Shown: in pieces, positions 53,336 through 64,000 of the stretch
How positions within the stretch are numbered: the stretch's first letter is position 1
Layout: each line of letters opens with the position of its first letter
Made by a program: the position numbers and the translations under genes
NCBI GenBank assembly: GCA_018873245.2
Contig: JAEMBT020000006.1
Coordinates: forward strand, 3,257,855-3,321,854
DNA length: 64,000 bases
Reading direction: 5' to 3'
DNA from: Archegozetes longisetosus
Taxonomy: Eukaryota; Arthropoda; Arachnida; Sarcoptiformes; Trhypochthoniidae
Notes under the pieces: model-generated
Seen by the model: only the letters and a program-made list of their open reading frames with translations
Told to the model about the DNA's origin: nothing
Databases searched by the model: none

Positions 53336-55363
53336 TACACGAATTTTTTACTAATATGTAGATAGATTTAAGAATTTTTTGCTTTCTTCTTTTTCATATC
53401 AATATCTTCTATCTTACGACTTATTTCACACATGGAGAGAGAGAATCACGAAAATCTCCAACAGTTTTATATGCAATCTATTTGGAATATAAGTTAAATA
53501 TACAATTGTGTATCTCCCATGGTATTATACTAGTAATACCGAATAGATTAGTGATTGTGTGCCAGTATAATAAGCTATTTCTAACACACACACTAATGCT
53601 TATGCATGAAAGTCAAGGCTTAAGATAGTTAGGACTTAAGGGAGAAAAATAAAATTATACATGTTAGGACTATAAGAGGATATTGGCGTTTATCTCGTTC
53701 TTTCTATCTTTAATCTCACTAGTAATTCAAAATCTAGATGCTTTGGTTCTTAATAAGGATTGATCGCATAATTTAGTCTAATTTTGATGGTAATCAAAAA
53801 CTTTTTTCTTCATAGAACTATCACTACTACGGGCATGACGTTAAAGGGCGTCAAGAACTAGGAAATAGACAAAACCTAAAACCTGTAATATATTATATAT
53901 ACTCCCAGCTTAAGCTAACTCATATGATTGTTTCTTCCTATGAAAACGGCAGCAATTTGTAGAATATTAGCATTTTTTGGCTCGAATTCAAACTTATTTT
54001 GAGCCATAATTAAATGACGAATAGCTCGCACTATCTCATGATCTGACGATCGTGTTATCAGCATTTTTCTTGCTCACTAATTCATCATTTATTGAGAATT
54101 TTTATATTGTGAAAAGTTTTAGGAAAATGAGTTTGAAAGTTAGAAAAACACATTTTTTAGAGAAATTAAGTCTAAAAATAGCCTCATATATCATATCCAT
54201 CGATAAGTGTTGAAATCATATGCATGTAATGGTTTTAAAAGCTGTAATCTTGTCGAAAAAGTGTAAATTTCAGGTATAATCTTATAGTTTATAAATTCAA
54301 AATATACACGTTTAACACGAAATATTTTCATTAAAAGTTCTTAAGCTTCAAAATGATTCCGGAATTAGACCTCTATTACAAATATCAACGAACGGATAGA
54401 TAACTATTTTTTAAACCTACTTAATAGGTCTAATTTTCCCCCTCTATGTCCTTAACTATGATATTCTTGAGGTTGGTACTGTAGAAAATTATATCTACGA
54501 AAGCAGAAAACGAATTATACACATGACTACTTCCAGACTAGAGACAGAAATCGGGATATAATAAAAGGAAGTTTCGGGCAATTGGGTTTGGGAAGAACTA
54601 TAATAAAGTTCACGCTGCAATAGCATAACGAATCTTAAAGAAAGCAGTTTAGTCATTAAAAAAAATTGTAACATACTAATATTTTATTGAATCGCGTGTT
54701 GATCTGCCATAAGGCATCTATGAATTAGTCGCTATCCTGCATGTGAGACATCATTTGAATTTGCAAACCTTCCTTTAAATGACCTATCATTAGCTTGAAG
54801 TAGGAGAGAAAAATAATAAAAATGAAAATGTGTGAGATCTTATTCTAATTGAGATAATATTGGTTGTGATAACGATAATGTTCTTATTGACTAAATTATA
54901 CAGTTTATGCATTCGCTTGAAGTTGCGGTACTGTAAAACCTTATTATAATGGGCTCTATTGCCGAAAATGTCCACTTAGTGAAGTTGACTTACTTTTCAC
55001 TGTGAGTTAATTAAAGAGAGGTTTGCCGTATTTTCAAAGCTGATATTATCACTATAAGATGAAACACCAGAAAACCTCGTTATAATGCAAACCCAGATGA
55101 AAAACTCTATTATTGAGGAGTTTTATCTTTTTTAGATGAAGGTTTATTATAATGAGATTTTTCTCCTAACTTTATTGCATTGTTTATGAGATCTTTTAAG
55201 AGTATTATATTTTTGTCAGTTCAATTAAGAAAATTTGATTCATTTTTTAGTGGTCGAAAGCGAAGGCCAAGCAATTCAAGCGACGATGTAATGGATGACT
55301 GTATGGCAGCGATGGTGCTCATGAGCTTGTCATGTAGTCCCAAATCGCCTCGACTTCCTGAAG
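50324..55363 (+). CDS. Glut4EF: Glut4EF / ZNF395-family transcription factor, first two coding exons
   Basis: Exon 1, 50324-50910, starts MSTGKRLAKRSILGTRVSAP, the conserved beginning of the DUF4772 module of fly Glut4EF and its ZNF395/ZNF704 relatives. It continues with YNGREVSGFVDYHN and a Ser-rich segment, and ends in phase 2 at a GTAAGC donor. Exon 2, 55251-55363, follows a TTTTTTAG acceptor. It fits phase 2 and reads GRKRRPSNSSDD, then MAAMVLMSLSCSP, a block also conserved in that family, and ends in phase 1 at GTAAGG. The C2H2 zinc-finger exons are not recognisable before the window end, so the second intron is at least 8.6 kb. The family comprises sequence-specific DNA-binding regulators. 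This is the only deeply conserved gene in the window. Confidence 0.85.
53278..53333. repeat. (CT)n microsatellite
   Basis: More than 25 uninterrupted CT units. Confidence 0.97.
54928..55160. mobile_element. Degenerate mariner/pogo-type MITE sequence
   Basis: Several copies of AAAACCTYRTTATAATG in both orientations, a typical terminal word of these elements. Boundaries are uncertain. It ends about 90 bp before exon 2 of the Glut4EF-type gene. Confidence 0.4.
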
Positions 55364-56019
55364 GTAAGGAAATGGATGGCCATTTAGGATATTTAGAAGG
55401 ATTTAGGATTGCGATCATGATATGCCTTTCTTTTTTCTTTCAAATGCAATTATATATGAATAATGAATAGGTGTTAAGGCTGCAAACATTATTTGTCACT
55501 TAAGTTTTGACACTATACAAGTTTTGACAGATAATTCAAGGTTTTTCAAATTTTCTTTACAATTGTTTGTCATGTGCCACTGTTCTATGTTTAAGTTAGT
55601 CTTGCGGCACACGATTATTATTAGAGGCATAATAATGAGAAAAGAATACAAAATGAGAACATTACACGAGAATAAGATGTAATACCAACTGAAGAATAAG
55701 GAGTGAAAATTAGGAATGAAATCAAATACGACCAATAGAATAGTATTGTTTTGGGGAATATCTTCCAGTATGTAATCGTATCCGAAATCTACTTGAGTGT
55801 CATTTCCATAGCCATTGTTGCGTTGCGTGCACTAGAAATTGAGGCGATGCCAAAACTCAAACTCAGGCTTAGGCTTTCTCTTATTGCGAAATTTACGCAA
55901 ATTTGACGTCAAGCTATGCTATACCGGTCTCTATCACTAGCTCTATCTATAACTTCGTTATTGGAAAGTTGTGATAGAAATACAAGCAGAAGTCAGTCGA
56001 GAAAATAAAATATTTTATA

Positions 56020-56085
56020 CAACGAAACCCCGTTATAACGAAGTCATTTTCCTACTTTGAGGTTCACTATAGCGAAGTTTGACTG
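56020..56085. mobile_element. Very short mariner/pogo-type MITE
   Basis: CAACGAAACCCCGTTATAAC on the left and the inverse-type CACTATAGCGAAGTTTGACTG on the right, within about 66 bp. Little more than two TIRs. Confidence 0.45.
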
Positions 56086-56437
56086 TTTAAACAATGAAAT
56101 ACAAATATTGTACAAAAGTACTTTATACAAATTATTTTAGGGAAAATTATAATGTTACATTTTAGTCTGCTATCTTCCTGAAAATGTAGCTAAAAATCTG
56201 TGAATTTATTTTGAGCGCACGGAAAAACACTTGATATCTCTCTTGAAAAGAGTGAAGACATGCATACAGTGTGAAAGTGTTTGCGCTAGTACTTCACTTC
56301 AAAAATGTTCGTTAACTGTTACTATGCTATAAATTTTGGAGCTTAACAAACTTTAAAAGCTTGTGACCCATACAGTCAACTTTTATTCAATTACATAAAT
56401 TAGATTCAAAAGCATTTTGTGCTCTCGAAAATTATGA

Positions 56438-56441
<4 letters not shown>

Positions 56442-56501
<60 letters not shown>

Positions 56502-56526
56502 CGCTCGCTCGCTCGCTCGCTCTCTC
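56442..56526. repeat. (CT)n followed by (CTCG)n microsatellite
   Basis: A long CT run turning into GCTC units from about 56499. The leucine/serine-rich open frame through it is an artefact. Confidence 0.97.
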
Positions 56527-57003
56527 ACTCCCCTCCAAAACGTTCTTAATGTAAATGAAGAGAAAATTCTAGGGAAAAATTCTCAAGTTGTAAACTTTGA
56601 ATCACTTTTTAATAGAGCAACACTTGTTAAGAGCATATACTTATGCTCTTTCTCCTCATGAACTTTTCTCATTTAACAAGTTTAATGTATACGATGCCTA
56701 TAACACAAATACCAAGTACTAGATATATATTGGAAAAGGCTACATTAGCGTAAATTTGGCTTCTGGCAAATACAGCACATTATGATAAACATGATATATA
56801 GTTATGAAAAGCCGGCCGGGAATTATTGAGGACAAGTGCAAGTGCTTTTCCTTTATCACTCTTTAAACAAAAATAATTTCATTTAAACTATTTAACTTCC
56901 CTCGTTCGGGGCTATTGGCCCTCTTTTTTATTTCAATCTACAGTATCTGGGATTGGGGTGAAAGGCACCGACGACACCAAAAAAGTTAATCTTCAAAGAG
57001 TAT

Positions 57004-57222
57004 GTTGTGAAACCTCGTTATAACGCAGTTGAAAGTACCGGTGAATATGCCTTGTTATAACGAGAAGTAGCAACGCCGAAAAACTTTAGTAATAGATCAT
57101 GAAGTTTCCGAGCAGATTTTTAAGTTTCAAATTTTTAGGGACCGCATTTAAGCTTTCTTAAATTTAATGTCCGTAAGATCGAGATTTTGTTAACAAAAAA
57201 TCACTATAGCGAAGTTAAACTG
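57004..57222. mobile_element. mariner/pogo-type MITE
   Basis: Left end TGTTGTGAAACCTCGTTATA and right end (complement) TACAGTTTAACTTCGCTATA are imperfect inverted repeats, similar to the element at 56020. Confidence 0.5.
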
Positions 57223-60200
57223 TATAAATATGCAGATTTTCTCCTAATTACAATTAAATTTTAAGAAGATAGATTAAAATTGATCGAAAAAATCCACCAA
57301 GCGTAACATTTGGACTAATTTGGGTTCAGTACCCATGCAATCAGGTGACAGTGAAATGATCAACAATTTAATAGTATTACACTTTTTCGATTGTATATTA
57401 GCTTGTCTATTTTCCTTTTTCTTTATCTCTAGTCAATTATTTTGTTGATACCCTTCAGTTCGAATCCAACCATTCAGGATATCGATTGACTTTTAGTTTC
57501 GGTAACGCAATTCATGCATTCATATGTTTTTCTTCGCTAAAGCAATTCTAGTAATTGTTTTAGCGTTGAAGAAATCAATTTTTATAATTTACAAAACCCA
57601 TAAGACAAGATTTTGTTTATGAAATCTAAGAGTTATTATTCTTCACACATAACACTCTTATCTGTAATTTTCATTAGCTAGCAAGAAAATTGTTTTTTTG
57701 TTAAGAAGAGTTACAAGTTATACATCGGAAACAATGTTTAATACTTATGAACAAAGCAAATGCAAATAAAGTCCATATTTGAAGAATGAATGCTTCAATT
57801 ACAGCTACTGTACCGTCAATTAAATTATTAAACCTCCTTAGGCAGTAATTTATTCACTCTTTCGCAAAATTCAACTTCGAAAATAAACCACTACTTTATT
57901 ATCGCAGCTCTAAAAATAATTCCTTCAAACCTTACCTTCTGGTTCCCCAGAGTGAAAAACAAATTTACATTTTATCAGTTTTTATATCATTTACTCTCAA
58001 TTTTTTTATTCTTTCCATCCACTAAAAGCTTCCTTCAAGAAAACTTTTGATCTCTTTTCTGAACGAACAACTGTTGGCCTCATTCCCCTATTCTAACATG
58101 CAGTTTATCTGTCATTTATTCTCTCAATTGCCGGCAGCAGAACCATCAAACATACTACACTGAACAAGAGCTGAAATATCGCTGATAGCAATGATGAGAA
58201 ATATATTTATAATAATAAAAAAGAAAATTTTCTGAAAAGAAAACTCGAATGCTTAAGAACAAGGCCACTATTCAAGGCTCGATTGCTGCTCATTCCAACT
58301 GAGATGTCCTTCTATTCTCATTTTAAGCTACAGTAAAATCTAGTTATATTCAAATTGCCACACGTTCCGATTAGCTTAAGGGACCGTCCTATAGATTTTA
58401 TTATGAAAGACAATTTCAGTCAATTATTCAGAAAAGTTACTTCTATTTTGTCAACCTTTTCTGTATTAGACCTTTGTTTTAACCAAGATTGTCTATACTG
58501 TAGCTCTTTATTTAGTAGAGGTTGTGCTGTAGAGCTGCTCAAACACGAAAAACTTTCTCTTCACTTTTCAGCCCCCGCTTGAGCCTAAGCTCTCCTGTTC
58601 AACAATTTTCTTTCCTTATTGCATACCAAATGTGTGCGTACACTTACATTGAATGCCACCCCTGGCCTATTATTATTAATGTACCGTTTTATGGTTTCGG
58701 GATAGTATGGGATACTCTCTTTTTGAGGGAAGATTTTCTCTCTGACTAACACATTGTGAGAATAGAAAATATGTCGTAAACGTCATATTGAACTCTCATT
58801 TTTTTGCTTATAAACATCATGTGATGTGAAGAGTGAGAGCTAGTGAGAGGGAATAGGAGTGAATGACACGAAACCCCATTCCCGGAAACCCTTGGAATTT
58901 AGATTCATTGCTGACATTTCCATAATGCCGGTGCGGATATGTTATTGCAAAATATCCATAGAGGGAAGATATAAATGCAAACTATCTTCAACATTGAGCA
59001 AGGCTGCAAAAATATTAAATAAGACACTTATTTGAATACCTCTCATAATTCAGCATGGTAATTTAGTTGAACCATTGACTCCATGCTGTGATAAAATTAT
59101 ATCTTTGAAAAAACATTATACAAAACCCAGAAGTTATTCCTTTTATTTACGTAGAACAATATCAGAATCAGTTCTTCTGTCAGATTCTTTGCCCAAAATC
59201 CACACTACTCTGACTTATCTGGAATGAAATTCTAGCAATAATTTTCTTTAACTGTAATGTTTGCCAGAATTTAATGCATTTGAGTTCCAGGGGGCGATAA
59301 CATTGCTTCCTAGCTCTCAACCGAAATTTAATGTGCAAATCCTTGGAAATTCTTCCCGATTCCTGACATGCTATGAATGCTTTCTACTCTTTCCTAGCCT
59401 TATAATAGTTAACTTTATTTGGGCAGTGAATGTCTCATCTATTGTAGTAAAAATAAAAGTAAACTTCTATTTATGACTTTCGAATCCTCTGATTTACAGT
59501 ACATTTGCTTATTCTCTATCCACTATTTGGATATAACAGTAAATTATGCTAAAGTTTTGAAACTTTCAGCTTAACAGTGACTCAATTGAATTGTTTTTGG
59601 CTTCTATAGTAAATGAGCTTTAACTATGACTTACACTGCAGAATGTTACAGACTATATTTTCCGAACATCATATTTAAACTTAAACTCTATTCTACAGAT
59701 AAATATCAGTAAAATTTTTAAGCCTATAGTTCACTATGAGTCCTAATGAAACAAATCTCCAGTGGATCCAATAAGTGGCGTATCCACTAATGAACAGAAT
59801 TTTCTTTTGTCCAGAAGCGAAAACCCGAAAATTAATTTAGAATCACACGATTTAAATTCGAAAGCTAATGTAATCCTAAGCTCTCACTTGTGAAATAAGC
59901 GATATTTGACAGAATATTTGGCAGGGATTTATCTCTGGTTCCACCGCTGTCTCAAAACTAGGATGAGATATATTTTTACGCAATAACACAACTCCTGACA
60001 CAACTGAATCTCTCGTCAGTTTATTCTCATGACATACTTGTATTACTCAATGATATTTATTCCCGAACAGCGCTAAAAAATCATTTATTCAACTTTTCAG
60101 CATTCGCAAAGCTTGTTATGTAACACATTTATTTTTTGGTCATTAAAATAAAGATGTTGTTGTTGTTGACGTATTATTTTCACGTGCTTTTATAATCGTT

Positions 60201-63200
60201 GCATATGAAAAGGAAGGTTTCACAACAGAGTCAGAGATTGTGAACCATAACTGTAAACAAGTTTATTTTGAAAGGCATAGCATATGACTTTATCCAACCT
60301 ATGTAGTTATAACTTCGACCTTGAGTTAGGGTGTTTTCCATCCATAAAAATCGTAGCTGTTATGTAACTCTATTTGCGAATAAATTAAGGTTTAACAACA
60401 CATTCATTTCCCACATATTTCCCTTGTAATAGATTTTTTCGAAATGCATGAATTTCTGTTTAAGTAAGTGAATAAAGATTTCGAAATCTAAAAAAACGTA
60501 ATCTACTTGTATTTTATGAATCGATTACATCTTTTCTGTATAAAATGTTTTTATTGTTCGAAAGCTAAATCTGATTTGATTCTAGGTCAGAATTCTTGAT
60601 GAGAATATTGATTTTTTGCGAGCTAGTAAGAGAAAAAAATTAAATATGTTAAAAACGAGTTGCTATCGAATTAGCTTTTGATTTAAGAGGAAATTTATTA
60701 CTTATTAAAAGTATCACTCATTCAGATACAATCAAATTTGATATAAGGTAGAAAGATCTATTTTAATCATGAAATCTATTAAAAAAGTTTCTAACAGCGG
60801 TTTTAAGCTTGAGTATTGATTTTTCTCGCAGTACAATCGTTCGTGGAAGCCGTTGGCAATACTTATTGAATAAAAAGCTCCTAAAATTAATATCTCGTTT
60901 TATTCAAATCTCTTTTAATACTTACTAGGAATTATTTTCTGCTTATACTATAGCAAAAATTCTTTTTTCAATCAAGTCATCGATACGAAGAATAAGGTAT
61001 GACTAATGCAATACAACTTATGTAAGTTAGAAACTGTTACCTAGAAGAACACCCCTTGGCTTCAAACATAATATAGCTCTAACTGGAAATCTTTCTCTTT
61101 TTTTCTCATTGTTGAGTCTATTTGTAAACAACTTAATCTTTGAGCTAGTCGTCAACGAATGACATGAAAATGAAATGAAATGTCCTATTATTACACAATG
61201 CCTACCGAAAGAAATACGTTTTGCCTATCTTGCTCTTTTTTTGACACGAAAATTCTAACATAGATAGAATAAGAAGCCGAGAAACTCTGCTCTCATGTCA
61301 CATTTGAGAATAAAAACCATTACTTGTTCAACAGTAAGCCATGGCCCAAAATCTTACTCACATTCCGAGAACTAATGAAGATATTGTTAGAGAGGAAGTA
61401 AGAGATGTGATAAGAAAGTTCTGTTCTGTTCTGATCGGTTTGGATGAAAAAGTGATTATTATTTTTATAAACATTGTTACAGATTATTTATTATTTCCTT
61501 AGTGACTGTTTTTTCAGCGGATATTTTTTTGCACTGAACAGAAATGTCTGCTAAACTCACTATTACGTCTCATAATTATAGCCCATGTTATAATGAGAGC
61601 AGTTTAAAATGTTGAGAACATACATGAATAAAGAGAAGGGTCTGACTCCCTTCTTAAAACTAAAAGTTGAAACTTATCAACTCTCTTAATGAACAAACCT
61701 TTGAAAATCAAATTAAAGTTCACTAACTTTGCACATTTCAATTGTAATGAGTGTAAAATTTCCAATTTTCGTCTTAGTTTCGCCTCAATTTCTTACCATA
61801 AAATTATTTAATAGCATGTAAACTAATAATTAGTTCAAAATAATTTATTTTAAAAACAATTTTTTGCAGTCTGGAGAAATTGCTTTTCACGAGGAATTTG
61901 ATCATAAAACTAATAAGTTCTAAATTAGCTTCAACAATTTGAGGATTGTAGAAATCAGCCCCCCTAGAGAAGCGGACCCTGCGCATCTATGCCTGAGAGT
62001 TTTATCTCAATCTTGTGACTGATTATTCGAAATAGAAGTTGCTTGTAGTTTATTATATTGTTATTGTGTATCTTAATTATGAGAGTTTTGTATTGATATT
62101 CATGTACAAACGTATCTCAAGCCGTTTAATATGGCATTCAAGCATATTTTTACACACACTCTTGACTCTCACGGAAATACTATATCAGAACATGTTCTCT
62201 CTAAGGATTATGTTTATGGAGAAAATATTAGAGAATTATTCTTCAATAAAGTTTAGGGAAAATCGGATTTTGATGTTTATTTGACGTGAATTTCTGCTTA
62301 TTTCGAAAACTCTCATATTATTATTATTTCTATACTATTTCGGTATTCTGTTAAATCTTTTTATAATAAGCAAGAAATATTTGACAAAACATTTCTGAAG
62401 TATTTCCTATCTTTGATAAGTCTGTCATAAGTATTTAGTTATCTATTTTGACGACATATAACATACACTCTCGGATAGATGTAGAAAGCATTTCTCAATG
62501 TTTTTTTATTGATAAGAGGAAAATAATTATGAGAAATAGTCTACGGTCCGCAAGAGAGGGATATCTTTCGTAATAATTTTGAAACTTCAATACTTACCAA
62601 ATGATAGAAATCTATTGTAATTTATATTTTTCCTGGAAGGAAACTCAAAATTTCAATATCTATTGCGAAAGTTTTCATTGAGAAATGCACTCTCTAAACA
62701 AAAAAGTCATATCAAGGTCTAAACCATACCCGGCGTAGAGAAAAACCAGTGAATCCAAGCGCGAACGTAACAGTTCGCAGATTCAGAATAGATAAAAATA
62801 CCTATTGAATGAATTGTATGAGATTTTATCTCATTAATTGCTAATTGTTTTGGTTCTCTCATATTTTAATTCGTTTGATATAAACATCATTAATCACTTT
62901 CGCTCATATATCTAGCTTGAGAATCAGTTTTATTTCACAGAATGACAGCTATTTTATCAATGCATCTCATTTATCACGTTGATTATGTGTTGTATATGAG
63001 ATCAATAGCATGTAGAAAAATTTGACTTATAAATAGGTGAAAATCGTATATTTGCTAACCTAGCCTGATATAAAAAATTTATGCACAATAAATATTCTTC
63101 ATTGTAATTAAGTTGTTAGGTTTTAATTAAAGGTCAGGAATCTAGTTATTCGATTAACTTATATAATGAATAAATAAATTCTAGCCGATTGGACTGATTT

Positions 63201-64000
63201 ATAGTTAACACGAACCGTAAGAATAAACTCGATTTCACGAAGCCCAGACAAAATGTATTTAATTTTTTCTCGTGTTTGCTGCCATAAAACCATTTTTTCT
63301 CTGCATGGAAGCCATAATTCAATGAGTTTAATGGTTATTATCGAGTACTTATAATACTCACAGGTTTCTCCTCTTTCTATTGAACCAAAATTTTTAGTTA
63401 GATTAAGTTTTAATAATATCGAAAATTTATGGTCAAAAAAATAATACCATTAGAAGCTATGGAAAAAAATTGCTTTGATTTTCAGCTCTAACTGTGTTTG
63501 GTATCCAATGAATGCATTCTCACTAGTACTCTACAAACTCACATGACTAGAGAATTTTCATATATATAATGCATTTCGATCTGCTATACAGCTAGTTCTC
63601 TGTGTTATGTCCCTTTTCACTGCCTCTCTTCCTGGATAGTATGCATTTCACATATCGATCTGTTTTTATCCCTTTACTTCCTCTAACGCATAGCTCATAC
63701 GTTAAGGGATTTAATGCTAGTACTCAACTAATAAAAAGTTGAGCAATCATTTTTTATGCGATATTTTCGTGCAATATTAATAGAAAACTAAAATTATTAT
63801 CCAGTAATACTTGTTTTTTTAACACAAATACATGATGTCATTAACTATTATGCCATTTGTTAACTGTTACACATTTATTACACATTCTACCCATGATTGA
63901 AAATATAACAGAAATCGTTTTTCAGGACTTTGAGTTGTATGAGGTCTTAATATTATTAGTTCAGTTGATTTTGATTTTTGTGATCATTTTTGAATCTAAG

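Larger units (their letters stand above)
50911..55250 (+). other. Intron 1 of the Glut4EF-type gene
   Basis: About 4.3 kb. Includes the CT microsatellite at about 53278-53333, short GCT repeats near 52914-52930, and mariner/pogo-like words (AACCTTATTATAATG) from about 54930. No alternative exon recognised. Confidence 0.6.
55364..64000 (+). other. Intron 2 of the Glut4EF-type gene, to the window end
   Basis: Mostly AT-rich with no supported exon. Contains the CT/CTCG microsatellite at 56442 and mariner/pogo-like MITEs near 56020 and 57004. Modest open frames at 58355-58749 and 59261-59476 lack domains and splice logic. The region after 57300 shows no repeat recognised by eye. Confidence 0.45.

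Noticed and set aside
56419..56661. 80-codon Leu/Ser-rich frame
   Set aside because: Translation of the CT microsatellite.
58355..59476. Frames at 58355, 58522 and 59261 as zinc-finger exons
   Set aside because: No C2H2 pattern and no phase-1 acceptor consistent with exon 2.
1..64000. Viral, bacterial or plasmid inserts, rRNA genes
   Set aside because: No compact prokaryotic-style gene cluster, no viral hallmark proteins and no rRNA segments were recognised.

Overview
The window is AT-rich animal DNA. Its genes have short GT-AG introns (mostly 50-160 bp), TATA and TCAGT-type arthropod promoters, an insect/chelicerate-type gustatory receptor, an ionotropic receptor, a 27-kDa-hemolymph-protein-like gene, glycine-rich cuticle-type proteins and a Glut4EF-type transcription factor. 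I infer an arthropod, probably a mite or other chelicerate; the species cannot be read from the sequence. Coordinates of spliced genes come from joining frames by hand at phase-compatible splice sites.

Layout. 0-4 kb: an autonomous-type hAT transposon sits inside the last coding exon of an unknown acidic protein. 5.5-6.9 kb: a three-exon gustatory receptor. 9.8-10.9 kb (minus): a secreted protein of unknown family. 11-18 kb: transposon-dense DNA with clean insertion scars, nested TIR elements and a tRNA-like segment. 18.2-19.6 kb (minus): a decayed ionotropic receptor. 20.7-23.6 kb: a PIF/Harbinger transposon with an intact Myb-like gene and a dead transposase that is itself split by a hAT MITE. 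24-30 kb: MITEs, a small secreted-protein pseudogene and an orphan promoter plus first exon. 30.6-33.2 kb (minus): a hemolymph-protein-like gene whose first intron is a large palindrome. 35.1-36.3 kb (minus): a sushi-domain gene cut by a triply nested insertion and carrying a nonsense codon. 40-45 kb: two glycine-rich paralogues with near-identical second exons. 47-48 kb: another large palindrome. 49.7-64 kb: the promoter and first two coding exons of a Glut4EF/ZNF395-type gene; the rest of the window looks like its introns.

The genes are not an operon. They are mostly lineage-specific secreted or receptor genes scattered among DNA transposons, several of them broken, followed by one conserved developmental regulator with long introns. 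The most unusual material is (i) fold-back elements built from 15-17 bp tandem units, (ii) an element with 74-bp perfect TIRs enclosing a 75-nt tRNA-like segment, (iii) the intron-filling palindrome, and (iv) gene decay visible at single-codon resolution.
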